DNA from: Burkholderiales bacterium
GTDB taxonomy: Bacteria; Pseudomonadota; Gammaproteobacteria; Burkholderiales; Nitrosomonadaceae
NCBI GenBank assembly: GCA_024235755.1
Contig: JACKLV010000013.1
Location: forward strand, 49,337 to 113,336
DNA: 64,000 nucleotides
Direction: 5' to 3'
Shown here: positions 63,010-64,000 of the stretch, one piece after another
Numbering within the stretch: the first letter of the stretch is position 1
How the letters are laid out: each line of letters begins with the position of its first letter
The notes under the pieces: generated by a model
What the model was told of the DNA's origin: nothing
Database searches by the model: none
The model's input: only the letters and a program-made list of their open reading frames with translations
Program-made: the position numbers and the translations under genes

Positions 63010-63837
63010 ATGGACCCGGTCTTATTGTTCAAAGCGTTAATCCTGGGCATTGTTGAAGGGTTGACCGAATTTCTGCCGGTATCCTCAACCGGCCATTTGA
63101 TTCTGGTCGGCGATCTGCTGAACTTCAACAGCGAACGGGAAAAGGTGTTTATGATTGCAATCCAGCTCGGTGCGATTCTCGCGGTTTGCTGGGAATACCG
63201 CCAGAAAATCACCGATGTCGTGGTGGGAATCGGCTCGGACAAATCGGCGCAGCGCTTTGTCTTGAACCTTCTCATCGCATTCATGCCGGCGGCCATTCTG
63301 GGTCTGCTGTTTATTGATGTGATCAAGCAGTATCTGTTTAATCCCTTATCCGTAGCCACGGCACTGGTCATCGGCGGTTTCGTGATTTTATGGGCGGAGC
63401 GGCGCGATCATAAAATTGAAGTCGAGCAGGTTGATGATATGGACTGGAAACATGCGCTCAAGGTTGGCTGTGCGCAATGCCTAGCGCTAATTCCGGGCAC
63501 CTCGCGTTCCGGCGCGACTATTATCGGCGGCTTGTTGTTCGGCCTGTCGCGCAAAGCCGCCGCCGAGTTTTCCTTTTTTCTGGCCATTCCCATCATGTTT
63601 GCCGCCACGTTTTACGATGTCTACAAAAACCGCGCCATCCTGGAATTTGACGATATCGGAATGTTTGCCGTCGGTTTTGTCGCCGCATTTTTCAGCGCCC
63701 TAATTGCCGTGCGCGGACTGATCCGCTTTATCAGCAATCATGATTTTACGTGGTTCGCCTATTACCGGATAATTTTCGGCTGCATTATTTTGCTGACGGC
63801 GTATACGGGCGTTGTGGGGTGGTCGGAGTTTGGCTAA
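63010..63837 (+). CDS. uppP: Undecaprenyl-diphosphatase UppP
   Basis: A 275-residue multi-pass membrane enzyme that recycles the cell-wall lipid carrier and gives bacitracin resistance. Motifs GIVEGLTEFLPVSSTGHLIL (Glu-rich active site) and PGTSRSGATIIGGLLFGLSR are diagnostic. It begins 16 bases after thiC and may be on the same transcript. Confidence 0.97.
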   Translation: MDPVLLFKALILGIVEGLTEFLPVSSTGHLILVGDLLNFNSEREKVFMIAIQLGAILAVCWEYRQKITDVVVGIGSDKSAQRFVLNLLIAFMPAAILGLLFIDVIKQYLFNPLSVATALVIGGFVILWAERRDHKIEVEQVDDMDWKHALKVGCAQCLALIPGTSRSGATIIGGLLFGLSRKAAAEFSFFLAIPIMFAATFYDVYKNRAILEFDDIGMFAVGFVAAFFSALIAVRGLIRFISNHDFTWFAYYRIIFGCIILLTAYTGVVGWSEFG

Positions 63838-63886
63838 AGGGGAGGTATGTGTGAATACAAGATCTGACTCCAATTTCACGTGACCC

Positions 63887-64000
63887 CTATTTCACGAATT
63901 GGCGCAGCGGCTCAAGTAGATGGTCGGCTTTCGTAATCTTGCTGTACATGAATACCGGGAAATCGACTTTAACCGGGTTGGTGAAATCATTGAGCATGAC
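63887..64000 (-). CDS. 3' end of an unidentified gene (partial)
   Basis: The minus-strand frame is open from the window edge to a TAG at 63887, giving a C-terminus VMLNDFTNPVKVDFPVFMYS then KITKADHLLEPLRQFVK. It reads like normal protein, so a gene probably continues beyond the window. Too little is present to name it. The 49 bases to uppP hold no gene. Confidence 0.5.
   Translation of the reverse strand, partial: VMLNDFTNPVKVDFPVFMYSKITKADHLLEPLRQFVK

Noticed and set aside
1..64000. CRISPR arrays, insertion sequences, tRNA and rRNA genes
   Set aside because: No regularly spaced repeats, transposase genes, cloverleaf sequences or rRNA motifs were found.

Overview
The window reads as a chromosomal segment of a betaproteobacterium. 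The gene orders rpmH-rnpA-yidD-yidC-mnmE and ybgC-tolQRAB-pal-cpoB-queE-queC, the RNase P RNA and the moderate base composition fit a Nitrosomonas-like (Nitrosomonadaceae) genome. That placement is inference, because no ammonia-oxidation gene lies in the window. Most of it is ordinary core genome with an accessory belt from about 5.3 to 26.6 kb.

Layout. 0-5.2 kb: end of skp, then fabZ, rnhB, a CopD-like membrane protein, slyD and, convergent, mutS. The lpxD, lpxA and lpxB genes that usually sit among skp, fabZ and rnhB are absent here. 5.3-10 kb: a TIR-transmembrane-FGE-sulfatase gene whose reading frame breaks exactly at a canonical A_AAA_AAC slippery heptamer, a REP-like palindrome, an exbB-exbD-TonB-like operon and a membrane-anchored unknown. 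10-12.8 kb: a GH15 glycosidase followed by a glucose-dehydrogenase-like SDR. 12.8-15.1 kb: an apparent operon of a secreted unknown, a 67-residue protein and a tyrosinase with two C-terminal PPC-like domains. 15.1-18.7 kb: AT-rich DNA with small, mostly membrane or secreted orphan proteins and a membrane-anchored HIRAN-like protein. 18.7-26.5 kb: a type I restriction locus, hsdM-hsdS-hsdR, with two toxin-antitoxin pairs embedded in it. hsdR is intact; hsdM and hsdS are broken by several frameshifts.

26.7-34.4 kb: arfB, the mnmE-yidC-yidD-rnpA-rpmH block, a Tat-exported transglutaminase-like protein, an esterase and exonuclease III. 34.5-42.8 kb: a CorB-like transporter, then the compact Tol-Pal operon that runs on into the queuosine genes queE and queC and ends at a clear terminator. 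42.8-50 kb: envelope genes (CsgG-like and Sel1 lipoproteins, DsbB, a DegS-type protease, MltA), Nif3 and an acidic 449-residue orphan. 50.3-56.8 kb: a His/Tyr-rich secreted protein, a PepSY protein, a PhoPQ-like two-component system and an MscK-type channel, all in one direction. 56.8-64 kb: isoaspartyl peptidase, a YceK-like lipoprotein, RNase P RNA, a TolC-like protein, pcm, a TPP riboswitch with thiC, uppP and the 3' end of an unidentified gene.

The features most worth follow-up are the slippery-site frameshift and variable-region-like C-terminus of the TIR-FGE gene, the decaying restriction locus with internal toxin-antitoxin pairs, the tyrosinase operon with its two uncharacterised partners, and an rnpA gene with no ATG, GTG or TTG at its expected start.
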